Assembly (NCBI GenBank): GCA_027919835.1
Contig: JANVFP010000025.1
Location: 372,001 to 436,000 of the forward strand
Reading direction: 5' to 3'
Origin: Lentinula raphanica
Taxonomy: Eukaryota > Basidiomycota > Agaricomycetes > Agaricales > Omphalotaceae
Length of the DNA stretch: 64,000 nt
A model generated the notes under the pieces. That model ran no database searches and had not been told where the DNA came from. It saw only the letters and a program-made list of their open reading frames with translations. A program made the position numbers and the translations under genes. Numbering within the stretch: the stretch's first letter is position 1; each line of letters opens with the position of its first letter. Shown piece after piece: positions 34,065 to 45,558 of this stretch.

Positions 34065-35590
34065 TCGTATCATGTAACCCGGTATCTCAGTAGCGTAGAG
34101 CGAGATGTATTCGGACTGTCGCGCCTGTCTTCCTGGCAGACAGCATGGTCATTGCTTGATCTCTTATTAACTCGCATTCTGAGTCTTAGACGGTCATTGA
34201 TACACGATCTCATGAGGCCACCTTCAATAGACGGGCATTACGAACCAGTAACGCCGCGCATTCGCGGCAGCCTCCAGCTCTAGGTCCTTGACCATGGTTC
34301 ATCTGAGTAGGTGGAAGAGCTGTTAAACAACCCTATTAGTATCGCCGAAAATAGCAGAAAGTCGTCTACATATATTCCATTAACCGGCAACCAACGATGA
34401 GTTCAATAACACGACGTACCGAAGCACCGGTAGACAAGAAAGTAATCATGCTCTTGTCGAAATCATCGGTAACAGAACCTGCGGACCAGCGAAAGATTCA
34501 GTATTATCATGTCAGGTCAAAAACGTTTTGAGTCAGCTAACTTCGATCATATACTACAAAACACATAGTTTACACCGGGATCGCTCAAAACCTTGAACCC
34601 CGCTATGGTTTTTCTTTTCTTTTTCCATTGCCTTGTTTGCCTCTACAGCCAAACATCACAGTTTCAATCGTCGGGCAGATAACAGCGGGATATATTGCGA
34701 TCGCAAAAACATAAGCGCGACAAGTGTCGTTGAGTCTAACGTATCAGAAAGTGAATGAACCACGAACAACGAAGACTGGTTCCGTCGTAGAACATTATAC
34801 TATGGTCCCATTGGTGCAATTCCTCAACTCAACCGAGTCCGACAAGCACTGGAACAAACAGAATGAGGCCATGGAGATGTCAGAAGGATGGATTGATACA
34901 GCTTCGGCGATACAGATGTTTCTCCGACAAGGGAATTCACAACATGAACCTAGGAGGATTTCAAGGTATCATCGACATGTGAGAGAGAGAGAGAAAATGG
35001 TGACGCTAATTGACCACCGGGAGAAGGTGGCGGACGAGGAGAAGTAGGACGGAATAGGCTTCATTCGTGAAAGCTGATTACACCAATCAGACGATTGCGA
35101 AAAGATTGACAACCCTCGGCCGACTGCCAACATGGAAGCACACCCGTTCTTGCTGTCGGCCTATTCTGTCAGGCTTCGAATCAGGCCTAGTGGAGCTGAA
35201 TACTATCTGACGATGCGCGCGCATGGACATTTTGTTGACGAATGAGTTTGTACACCGAGAATGAGATGATCTATAGAGCACGTAGAAAGCTGCCATTGGC
35301 AATAGGAGGATGGGCAATCAATTTTAACCAATAGCGACGACTACTTTATCCTCTTCATGTCGCACGAAATCTGGATGGCACGAATGAAAGTGGGCATGCA
35401 ATCTTCCGAAGATAAGAATATACCTAGAAGTTGGGCCCGGCTGTTCCCCAGTGGGACCCCATCTTCGGATGGAGCCGTGTACTTTCCTTCCTTCCTTCCT
35501 AGACGGCAAAATATTCCATATGAAATTCGCGTCGGAGGTAGTTCTCCCAAGAAACTATCAAGCAAGCCGACGCTGGCATCAGCATATCAG
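34065..35590. other. No gene recognised
   Basis: A frame at 34724-35047 has only a GTG start and no motif. Nothing else supports coding here. A GAGAGAGAGAGA tract is at about 34982-34993. Confidence 0.35.
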
Positions 35591-36093
35591 ACGAATATCA
35601 GGCAACATATGTACTCATCACCACTCGAGTCCTCCCTTCCGAAACAGCACCGGCATTTTGGGCGACCAGAGCTGAATGTAATATGTAGCATTCTGAGCTT
35701 CGCGGTACCAGCTTCGTCCAGTTCAAAGATGTCCCAATCCTGCCGTTCTCTGTATATTCTGGTGTGAAGTGCCGTGTTTCGTGGACTTTAACTGTAAGAC
35801 TAGGTTAGCTTAAGCTTTGCGAAGAACACTCTCAACTAGTACTACCTTTGTCAATCAATGGCCCGTAGATAGCTCACATAGTTGAGGTCCCTTTGAATGT
35901 GGAAGTTCTGGCAGTACTAGCCAAGAGGGAGTAGTAGGTGGGAGTTCACAACGAAGAGACGAGAAATTGCTAGGATCACTCATGCTGCGTGATGAGTGCT
36001 TACGCACTCGAATTCCAGGCCAAAAGTAGAAGGTCGTTCTCAGCGCCTCCAGATGGAAGCAATTTCTCGTCTCTTCGTTGTGAGCTCCCACTT
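35591..36093. repeat. E3 palindromic repeat, copy 1 (second arm mostly deleted)
   Basis: From CAGGCAACATATGTACTCATC to about 36040 it matches 44780-45228. At 36058-36093 a short inverted piece (AATTTCTCGTCTCTTCGTTG) repeats 35941-35974, so this copy kept only a stub of the second arm. Confidence 0.85.
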
Positions 36094-36543
36094 GACTATT
36101 GTATGATATTTCAGCTCAGCTGCATGATTATAAGACGTTTGCAGCACGACAGGTCTTAGTACTTACTTACTGTTTCACTGAGTATGTCACAACCATCTAA
36201 CGCTGTTTTCTGAACCAGAACTCTGAACCAATGAAGAAAAGAATCAGGTATAACATCTAATGGCGACCGACATGTAGAATCTCGTCACGATCAGTTCATT
36301 GATTTAGGATAGAGCACGAGGACAAGGAGAAGAGGGTGTGTCGTTGAAGTAAAAAACAAGAACTTCTCATTGTCTACGAAGATAGACGAGCCAATTTAGG
36401 CATGGAAATTCAACGCACGAATTACGGGCAGTGTTCTACAACCGTCGCGACCTTAGTTAATCTTATTCAGAGGCTAGCTTTACCAGAACATGCATGGGGT
36501 CGCTTAGAGAAGTTTTTCGTGAGTATTCAGATATCAAGAAATA
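36094..36543. other. No gene recognised
   Basis: No supported exon; the end of this stretch may hold the last exon of the small minus-strand gene that follows. Confidence 0.3.
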
Positions 36544-36544
36544 G

Positions 36545-36904
36545 TCAAGAATGAGAGGGATACCTACAAAGCTCGTCTGGCGGTAGCTTAGGGCGGGTCA
36601 GTAGCTTCTGAAAAGCAGCGGCTTGGTCAAGAGCTTGCACAGAAACAACGCCGCCGACCGTATATTCTCTACCATCAACCTCGTCATCATGCCGAGGGTC
36701 TACTGAGATCAGATAGGTTCGTTCTGGCTTCCCTTCCAACTTGGATATGTTCTTCGGTTGATTGTCACCTGGCAGAGATAGTCAGAGGAGTCTACTTCGC
36801 TTGTGCCTCGTCAGCTTCCGTGTTCTAGTCTTTGCATTTTCTTCCAGTTTCGGTTCAGATAAGACGGAGATTCCTCGTTTGGCCTACTTACCGTTCTTCC
36901 TCAT
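36545..36904 (-). CDS. Small hypothetical protein, at least two exons
   Basis: ATG at 36904-36902 with a 13-nt first exon (36904-36892). A GTAAGT donor and an acceptor at 36770-36769 give an intron of 123 nt, and exon 2 starts at 36768. The frame then reads NISKLEGKPERTYLISVDP, DDEVDGREYTVGGVV and ALDQAAAFQKLL. Either it reads on to the TGA at 36545 (about 75 aa) or it splices at 36567 into a short last exon. Codon use looks genuine but no domain is recognised. The protein is soluble, without a signal peptide. Confidence 0.4.
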
Positions 36905-37558
36905 CTAGATATATGTTTCGGAACTTCTTGCCACACTGGACACCCCTCAGTCGGAGGCGACCACGAGGGAGGGGGAGAATCAGCGGTTGGAGGGGATGAT
37001 ACGTAGTTCACTGCTGACGATGCCCAGAGCAGATAGAGCTAGATTCAGTCGTCAAGAAATGCCGGTTCCCGAACTGGCTTACATTGTGGCCATCGATATA
37101 TAATCACTACCTCTGCGACCGAAATCGATGGCCGCTTATTGACGGCAGTGATGGCGGAAGGACTGCCACCCAAGTCATTCTCAATGGTACGTACTCGACC
37201 GTACCATTCACGAATGTGGCCGTAACAAGCCCGTAACCCTATGTATGAGTTTCATTCAAACAACCTGCCTTTGCTTTGAACAAGCATCGAGCGGAGACTG
37301 GTGATCAATCAGAATTCCAGTGCGTTACAGGCGTAACACAGTCCTCGCAGTAAGTTATGTTGCGCTTGGGTTAGCGATGGAGGAAGGCTGGGGCGACTCC
37401 CGTAACTTGATTTTCTCCAAGGGCTGACAGGACTTCAACGTTCAACAACGGTAAACAGTGATCTTAACTTCTTGAATGTTAATAGAGTAAGGAAATGGCA
37501 AGTGCATACGAATTCGCGACTCTGATGGCTACAGTCAAGCATATTTCTGGAGATCTAC
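36905..37558. other. No gene recognised
   Basis: No supported coding exon. It lies between the 5' end of the small minus-strand gene and the 3' end of the next minus-strand gene. Confidence 0.35.
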
Positions 37559-38193
37559 CTACTCCGAACCCAACGCAGGGCTTCGACGACCGTTCTCCAT
37601 CGCGTTATGATCATCACCGGTAGCCTCTGGCAGCAACGACACCCTCTCGTTCTCCAACTCTAATTTCCTAACTTCTGTAGCCGTTAGAGAATGTTTGAGA
37701 ATTTTTACAAGATGGTTGCAAACCCCAATGTCGACATCCAACGCAAGAGTGCGAGCCTGTCGAGCGACCATAGACTCCTTGAGCTCGAGTGCTCTCTCTC
37801 GCTGCTCGAGCTCTTTCTCTCGCTGCTCAAGCTCTTTCTCCCGCCGCTCGAGCTCTTTGTTTCGGATACAGGGCATATGTTCGTAAATCCAAGAACCCGC
37901 GAACATTGTAACATGATAGAACTACGTTCATCAATGACGTCCGTGACAAGTCAGTCTCAAAATATGATACATCCTTTGCGGCTACTCACCACTGCGAGGA
38001 CGCTGAAAATGTACACCGACATGATCACCATGAAGCAAAGAAAGAGGCCCAATTCGAAGAGTGTCGCCTTGACCTCTTCTCTGGTCGAGTCAAACGTCAG
38101 GCCAAAGAATGAAAAGCCGTTCAAGTTTGGATCCCAAAAGGGCGGAGTCAAGAGATGGGAGCCGAAGAAGTTCGCTCTGTGGGGTTCCGCCAT
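37559..38193 (-). CDS. Membrane-anchored coiled-coil protein, 188 aa, two exons
   Basis: ATG at 38193; exon 1 is 38193-37990 (68 codons), the intron is 37989-37922 (68 nt, GTGAGT donor, CTGAC branch, GTAG acceptor), and exon 2 is 37921-37559. The frame is kept. Residues about 46-66 form a hydrophobic helix (LFELGLFLCFMVIMSVYIFS). After the junction, a coiled coil of repeated REKELEQ heptads spans about residues 88-112. The C-terminal tail is polar. The open plus-strand frame through the same exon is a shadow of the Glu/Arg repeats. No family recognised. Confidence 0.6.
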
Positions 38194-39099
38194 CTATGTT
38201 TTAGCAGACGTAAGGAAAACAAGACGCGTCGAGAATGCTGGGGTTCAAGAGGAAGAGTCAGAGACTTCTTTTATCATGAACCAGGCTACTCGATATCGCT
38301 TCAGCTTGCATGTAAACTCGTGGTAACAGGGTCAACTTCTGAATTATTCAGAATTGGATCCGGTATCGAAATTTTGGGTAGCGTTCCAGCAGGTTCCAGC
38401 GCAAGTGGTATTTGGAAATTGACATCTACAGCCCTGCCTTTGCACATGAGGCTACCTGATAATGTCCCTGACATGCAGCTGCAAGTAGATTTTGGACTTC
38501 AATCATTCGTTCGATTTCCATCGATAGGACACTTCGAAGGCCCGGGTGATGCTGATGGAATTTCCAAAAGTGTAATCTGTTACAATGTGATTTCAGCCAT
38601 GCTTCTCGTAAAATAGATCTAGAATGAAATCAGTTTAACCACATTACCAGGCAATACTAGTTCTCATCGTTCTGTGGGGTCATCACCGGCTAACGTGACC
38701 TTTTTCTTGTTCGTAGGAAGGAAAAGCTTAAAGCTACTGTCGTCCCCGACGCTTCAAAACTGCTTCCAGAATCGGCTGGAGCAGTGTACGGTCCTGCAAA
38801 AGGGCAAACGGGCTCAGCGGCTGTTCCCTGCTGTTCCTCACTCTTGAAATCCCTGCCAATAGGATCCGAAATTGGGCGTGTTTTTGGGTGTCTGATTTGG
38901 TGTTTGACACCTGGAGTCCTGGACGTCGGACCCTGGTTCGTTTTTCTCATATGAAGCGTGCAGTGGCAGAGGGAGAGGCCGCCGGAAGACATGAGGCATG
39001 CCAGTGAGATCTCCGCATAAGTAGAAACAGATAGAAACTTTTACTTAGCTTGGACGTCCGCATTGAGATTCCCGAAGTTCTAGAAATCCTGTCTGAACC
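38194..39099. other. No gene recognised
   Basis: Short overlapping frames on both strands (for example 38155-38616 plus) lack motifs or splice support. Confidence 0.35.
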
Positions 39100-39249
39100 C
39101 GAACCGTCCTTGGCATACTACTTTCGTCCGAAAACGGTAAGATTCTTGGATCGAGTTCAAAAATTGCGTAGACCCGAATCGTCCTTGGCATACTACTTTC
39201 GTCCGAAAACGGTAAGATTCTTGGATCGAGTTCAAAAATTGCGTAGACC
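39100..39249. repeat. Tandem duplication, two 75-bp units
   Basis: Two near-identical units run GTCCTTGGCATACTACTTTC to GTAGACC, with starts at 39106 and 39181. The length is exactly 25 codons and the plus frame stays open (39050-39283), but this may be chance. Confidence 0.9.
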
Positions 39250-40783
39250 AGTCCCTCTGAAGTTCAAAATCTGCAAATCCTAAGTAACTTATTGTGTTTG
39301 TTTTTGCGGATATTGCCCAAATTTCTGTCGGAATTTATGACGAAACATGGTGGAACTTCTGATATACTTGCATGAGTTATGGCGCAGGGTCGATGCTTGG
39401 CAGTCGGGGCTCTAACCTGATTCGAGCCGTAGGAGGCTGTAGCCTGCTATAGCCCGCGGCAGAGCGTAGCAAGTCTGCTTTGGTCCATGTGTCGAGCTCA
39501 AGTGTGAATCCATTTCGATCATTTGTTAATTATAATTACTTGATCAAGCTTCAAGCCTCATCGCAATGTCAGTTCTGATATGGTGGATAAAATACTTAAC
39601 AGGCTCGGTCTTAGACGTACGAGTCGGAAGGGCTATGTCTTCGTATGTTCTCCGTGATTCAGGGCAAATGCACAAAGAGTCTAAAAAGGAACGTGCATAT
39701 ATAGATCTCAATTGAAGATCTGACAGTGGCTAGTATGAATGTCGATCAAAATCTTTGTCCGGTTCTGGAAAAACAGAAGTATTGGAGCGATGATGCATGA
39801 TGACCGATGAATATTGAATATTTATGAATATTGAATATTGAATATTGAATCATGAATGATGAGATGATGAGTGCGAGCTTTGAGACTGCTTTGAGCTTCA
39901 TCTCTACAGTCTAGCTCTTTTTGAAATTTATACGGATGATCTGGGATGAGCGGCCGACATTACCACAACGTAACAGAACGTACCCCTCCCAGGCCCTACC
40001 CAGCCCCCAGCCCTATCCTCTCGTAGCATTAGTATTTCCGGTACCGATTCCATGTCTTTCCATGCCTGATCGATGATCATTGAATCAATTGAGTCCGTTC
40101 AAATTGACTTCAGCTGCGGTCAAACCATGCAAATCTTCGCGATCTCTCAGAACTTTGTGTGTATTCTGAGCTCGCTGCTCAATCCAGCAACCAGAGAGCT
40201 ACATATCAGAGTATCAGACACCATTCTACACATTCGATGTGAGTATATTGCTGTATATTGTGGTGAAAACATGGCACGATTGTCAGGGTCAAGAGACACT
40301 CTATATATGTACATGCTATTCCGGCGATCCGAACTTTTTGGTGAGATTTTGACTGATTTTGAACCGGTTTACAGCGATACCCTCACCCTGTACCCGGACC
40401 TCGTTAGGAATGTTTCGATGGAGCGGAATTCAAAGGATCAACCTAAATGAGCACGTAAGTCGAAATTCCACGTTCATATTAAACTGAAGTCACGCGCCTG
40501 CAGCCTGGCTAGTGGGCCGTGATTCAGGGACTCACGCAGGATGCGGAGGGTGGTAAAAGCTGGTAAAAGGGTGAAAAAATAGTCACACATCACGCAACCA
40601 TGTAACGCTAGTCTAGCGCTGAGTACGAATGATAGCATTGAGATTCTCATCAGTGTACAAAGTAGCCATTGTCGTTACGCTGCGAGATGTTTACATTTGA
40701 ATAGAAGTACACGCTGGTGAAGATCCACGTAGTTTGCGCTCGAGCCTGGATGAAATATCAAATGGCGTCTCGCCGGCGTGGGC
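39250..40783. other. Non-coding or unresolved stretch with a microsatellite
   Basis: A TGAATATTGAATATT repeat lies at about 39806-39850. An ATG ORF of 125 aa (40073-40450, plus) has no motif and I do not call it. The rest shows nothing coding. Confidence 0.4.
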
Positions 40784-42403
40784 CTAAGCAAGAATGGGAT
40801 CGTAGGGAGCAGAGCGACCGATTGGGCATGGATTCAAGCCAATATCGCAAATATAGGACCAGATAGTCTAGCACAATATCGATGAATGTACTAGAATGAA
40901 AAACTTCACACTTACATCAGAGAAATAGAGCATGGCCCAGCTTTGGCTGATCAACAAGAGCAAGATGATGAGAGCGTAACCCCAAATTTTAAGAATCTTG
41001 AACCACATCTTGTTCATGTTGAAATGACCCTCTACATGGACGGAGTTTGAGGACGAGCCTGACCTGAGCGCGGGTCGATTTTTATACCAGAGGAGTACGT
41101 CACAGGGTTGGTTTCCATTAGAACCTCCTGTCGCAACCAAGAATCGATCCTTTGTCGTGGTTGCCTTGAAGAGGATGAGCACTATGCAAAACTGGTTCAT
41201 GAACATACTCACCGCGACTGATTGAACAAGGCCTGACTGATTATAGTTCAGGCGCTGTACAATTTTACCGGTTTCTACATCGTATATCTCAGCGCATCCA
41301 CGATCGGTACCGCCGACGACTCTGGTATTCTCTTCAATAAAGCATGCATGTTTCGGCATGAGAAGGATGATAGGTTGCTGTTCCAGTTTCTTGTCGAGAG
41401 TGATACGTTCAGAATTCCAGATTTCGAACCCTTGCGTGGTGCAAGCAATAAACTTCTTGCATTGAGTGTCCAAGGAAACCGAGCCCCTAGCACGTCAGAG
41501 GCAGGTCACAATCTGAAAAGAAAACGCTGTACAACAACTCACATGAGTTTCGGCGCATCGGTCTTGCGCCAAAGGACGGAGCCCGTGTGGCTATCGAGGA
41601 AAGCTCTGAAGATCAATCAGATGGTGACCAAGAGCAACTATACGTAGTATACGTACACAGCACCGCCGTGCCAAGCGAAGACGATGACATTACCCGTATC
41701 GTTGTCGAACCGCACCGTCTTTGGTATGAACCCTTCCTCGAGTGTAATCAACGCCTTTTGTTTCAGTTCCCCTTCTCCTCTGAGAGTTCCAAACCAGACT
41801 GATCGATCGGAAAATGACGCGACCACTTGTATTTGACCACCAAGCGCTACTTCTTTAGGATGTACATCAACGGACAAGACTTGGCAGGGTGAAGCGTTGG
41901 GTGTCCCAGTACGTGACATGCCTTTTCTTGTAGACTCAAGGGCCTAGTCAACTTCGTCAACTATGAAACGTCATTATATTAGATCAAAGAACAGACCAGA
42001 AGTTCTTCCCTGTAATCCCATAACTGCAAGCAGCCGTCCCAAGTACCGAGAAGCAGCACATGTCGCGATCGATGGGCAAAATACATCCATATCGCTGCGG
42101 GGCAACCAATCTTGTCTGGTGGCTGAAGACCAGCTTGCTTTGACATCAAAGGCACACCCGCGAGTGTTTCCATGCTCCAGACGTTGACGCCTCCTGGTCC
42201 TTCGAATGGGTAAGTATCTGGATAGTCCAATCATCTAACAAGCTGAAAATGATCGTACCGATGGCAGTCAAGAATTTTCCGTCCATAGAGAATGTCAGTG
42301 AAGTCACGGCATCTTGAGGACCTGCCAGAGTGGCGAGGGACTTGTAACTCGCTTTAGAACGAAAAAGCGCGAACATGATGCGTGGAGAGAAGTTGAGCGG
42401 CAT
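40784..42403 (-). CDS. WD40-like beta-propeller protein with C-terminal membrane helix, 440 aa, seven exons
   Basis: ATG at 42403. Exons: 42403-42259, 42217-41997, 41943-41657, 41605-41543, 41486-41213, 41164-40916, 40867-40784; all six introns (41-56 nt) are GT-AG and the sum is 441 codons including the TAG. WD-type blades are visible: AVTSLTFSMDGKFLTAIG, GGVNVWSMETLAG, LLLGTWDGCLQLWDYREELL, VASFSDRSVWFGTLRGEGEL, FEIWNSERITL, and GGTDRGCAEIYDVETGKIV. Near the C-terminus comes a strong hydrophobic helix (GYALIILLLLISQSWAMLYF) and a short tail. WD40 propellers bind partner proteins; the tail anchor suggests it does so at a membrane. I recall similar multicopy propellers in mushrooms but cannot name an ortholog. 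All splice junctions keep phase, so it appears intact. Confidence 0.75.
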
Positions 42404-42649
42404 ATATCTACGGTCTTTGTGCCTTATCTATGAGGAAACACGTTCTCGACACGCGAAATTATCGAAAATTGGAAGAGAGTCTCAACTGTCCGGATAACCC
42501 TGTCGGTTCTACGCGAGAGCCGGGCCAAAATGCCGTTTCAATGCCGAGACAAAATATGTCCCCGGACCTGCTGTCGTTTTGATCCAGCCTTGAGGCTTTC
42601 AATCAAGTGAGTGGCACTCACATACGGTCTTCTCATTGTCTTTACCACC

Positions 42650-43465
42650 ATGTCTCATGCAACTGTGCAAACTCTGTACTTCGACCAAATGGAAATGCGT
42701 GTTGGTGTTCCAATGGTCGATCGCACACTACTCCGAGCCTCCCGGTCTCCAGTAAGATTGGTCTTTGTTCTATGCTCTTTGTCCCATCCGAACTGATCAT
42801 GACAATCTCTTTAGCCTCTCACGAAGGCAGTACGCTTTCAATCCCCTATCGACCCTCGATCTTCTGCTGTGCGCACCATCATGAAGCCCGCAGTTCGTCG
42901 TCCCGCGACTCCGACAGCTGATAGTAGCGAAAGCGATGACCATGACGGCAAGCAGGATGAACTTTTGGAAGAAAACTCTGGTGGAATACCTAAGCCTGAA
43001 GGGGAAGTTGGCCGCCCTGGTCGAGGAGGATATAACCTCCAGGCCACTCTCAAATGGTCTCGAAAGACATGGAGGGATGTTCATGTATGTAAAACTGACA
43101 ATATAGGATGCATGGTGAACTGAATTTCATTCAGAATTTCGTCAAACATCGTGTCCTCGATACGATGGACTGTTCCTTACCCTATTCTGAGCAGCCCATG
43201 TTCAAGCTTCGGGCTGTTCGAGAAGAGGTACGACGCCAGTGTTTTCGTCCTTTCGCGTTCTCATTTCGAACAGGCTCTGGCCAGATTTCCGTTCTTGAAT
43301 GATTACGAGAGACTTTGGGTGGTAGACGATCTAGTGCGCTGCCGCCTGAAGTATGAAAAGTCAGCGTTGAAGCGTAAAGCTGATGCTAAACTTGCCGAGG
43401 AAGCCCGAGCAAAATCCAAGCAGTCTCTCACCATCAGTATTCCATCCAAGCGACGCAGTGACTGA
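42650..43465 (+). CDS. Basic hypothetical protein of a multicopy Agaricomycete family, 218 aa
   Basis: ATG at 42650 in a good context (CCACCATGT). Exons 42650-42751, 42815-43084, 43135-43227 and 43274-43465; all introns are 46-63 nt, GT-AG and phase 0, for 219 codons with stop. It contains SSESDDHDGKQDELLEENSG (acidic), then GRPGRGGYNLQATLKW, a short linker, and a C-terminal helical part ending in a basic tail (AKSKQSLTISIPSKRRSD). The GRP(G/A)RxGYNL segment followed by a helical domain recalls a family of unnamed proteins I associate with mushroom genomes. Function unknown. The gene starts 246 bp from the divergent WD40-like gene, so the two may share an intergenic promoter region. Confidence 0.7.
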
Positions 43466-44711
43466 AGCTTTCGGCAGACTTCTCATTTTCAAAGAACTTC
43501 GGAAAGAAGTCGCTTTCCTCTTGGCTTGAATTACAATGCTGTATTTTGAGTCTTTTCTCTCGAATGTGATTTTGGTAGTGAAACTGTTATTGCGGTGCGG
43601 TATTCGAAAAATGTTAATGCAACAGAGGTAAATGGGCTTCCTCTAAATTTCTTTGGACATGACCATACCACTGCTCAGCCCAGCAACTACCCAAGATGCC
43701 ACCGATGGCATGTGTCTGGTCTCGTTTCCCTTTACAACTTAATCTCACATTCACTCGATGAACGTTGAATTTCCAATCAAAAGCTGATCTAGGCTTCGTG
43801 AATGAACATGAAGCTCATTATATTGCCGATATTCATACGCACTGTCGATTCTGCAGGGCCTGTGCTCTCTCGAATGCTTTCGTTGGTTTTCACTAAAGAA
43901 TTTCTTGCTATTGGCTAAAGATAAGCCCGGAGGAGAATCCCTAACGCAAACAGGACTGGTAGACTGTCACTGCCAATTCTGTCCCGCTGTCTTGACGGAA
44001 TGATTACTCGTGGGGTCAGATGGGTGAGATTGTGTAACCACTGTGGGAGTGGGAGCCAGGTAGTAAGACAATCAGCGGAGATAGACTGTGATAGATGCAT
44101 ACTGGTTAGGGATCTACTAGACGATACCAGGAATTGGCCAGCGGCTGCATCATGATACTCTATGCTATTCCTTTTGTCGGGCTCCGGCTCGAGAACATCA
44201 ACGTTGGAAACTAACGCCATTAACACTTTATCCATCTTCTATATGGTGATCGACACACTCTTTGGGCAAAGATCTAACCGGAGACAGAATTGCTGGCGAT
44301 ACAACTCGGGGGTGGCTGAGGTTGTTGCGTACGCAAGATCTGAATTGAAGACATGTCCCATCCCAGAGTTTTCCCACTGTCCGTGATGCGATTAGAGTGG
44401 TGACGACTCTGGCGTTGTGGTTGTGCTCAGTCGGACGTACGAGAAATTGGCAGGAGGCATAGGTTTTATGAAACCGAGCAGCTGTATTCGTCCTGACTGG
44501 GTGGCTCGTTTCTCTGCGCCAACGACAACTTAAAAGAGACCCGTGAAGGTTTTTGAGAAGGTTCAGCAGATACACTGCTCCTTGTAACTCCAAGCATAGG
44601 TTGAGCAGTACAATTGGTATGATATGATGGGGGTGAGCCAAAAACAGGAGTATACGATATAGGGTCATCGTTATACGTTCCGGTGAAGTAACGTTCCAAA
44701 AATTTCGACGG
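43466..44711. other. Unresolved; possible small minus-strand gene
   Basis: On the minus strand an ATG at 44699 opens MERYFTGTYNDDPISY, a disordered-looking frame of 77 aa, and a separate frame reads GQWENSGMGHVFNSDLAY to a TAG at about 44240. Both look coding in composition, but I found no intron joining them in phase. Nothing else is supported. Confidence 0.3.
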
Positions 44712-45558
44712 AGCTATCCTATTGATACGGATGGTCCTGCGACATTGTGGAACTCTATGTTTGGTTCTGTTCAGGAAGTTCAGTAACGAACGTCAGGCAA
44801 CATATGTACTCATCACCACTCGAGTCCTTCCTTTCGAAACCGCACCGGCATTTTGGACGACCAGAGCTGAATGTAATATGTAGCATTCTGAGCTTCGCGG
44901 TACCAGCTTCGTCAAGTTCAAAGATGTCCCAATCCTGCCGTTCTCTATGTGAAGTGCCGTGTTTCGTCGACTTTGACTGTAAGACTAGGTGAGCTTAAGC
45001 TTCGCGAAGAACACTCTCAACTAGTACTACCTTTGTCAATCAATGGCCCATAGATAGCTCACATAGTTGAGGTCCCTTTGAATGTGGAAGTTCTGGCAGT
45101 ACTAGCCAAGAGGGAGTAGTAGGTGGGAGTTCACAACGAAGAGACGAGAAATTGCTAGGATCACTCATGCTGCGTGATGAGTGCTTACGCACTCGAATTC
45201 CAGGCCAAAAGTAGAAGGTCGTTCTCTCCAGATTCCATTTTGGCGCTGAGAACGACCTTCTACTTTTGGCCTGGAATTCGAGTGCGTAAGCACTCATCAC
45301 GCAGCATGAGTGATCCTAGCAATTTCTCGTCTCTTCGTTGTGAACTCCCACCTACTACTCCCTCTTGGCTAGTACTGCCAGAACTTCCACATTCAAAGGG
45401 ACCTCAACCATGTGAGCTATCTACGGGCCATTGATTGACAAAGGTAGTACTAGTTGAGAGTGTTCTTCGCGAAGCTTAAGCTAACCTAGTCTTACAGTTA
45501 AAGTCGACGAAACACGGCACTTCACATCAGAATATACAGAAAACGGCAGGATTGAGAC
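44712..45558. repeat. E3 palindromic repeat, copy 2 (nearly complete palindrome)
   Basis: Left arm 44928-45228 and right arm 45244-45558 are inverted copies with only about 15 bp between them. A single-copy lead-in (44712-44927) matches the reverse complement of the end of copy 3 (about 59400-59465), including GGATGGTCCTGCGACAT. The left arm lacks about 12 bp (TATATTCTGG) that copy 1 and the right arm keep. Inner parts include a local palindrome, GAGTGCTTACGCACTC. Confidence 0.9.

Noticed and set aside
34724..35047. 107-aa plus-strand ORF
   Set aside because: Begins with GTG, unsuitable for a eukaryote, and shows no domain.
37691..38326. 211-aa plus-strand ORF
   Set aside because: Shadow of the minus-strand membrane/coiled-coil gene, whose exons splice cleanly.
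40073..40450. 125-aa ATG ORF on the plus strand
   Set aside because: No motif, no splice partners and no supporting context; could be chance.
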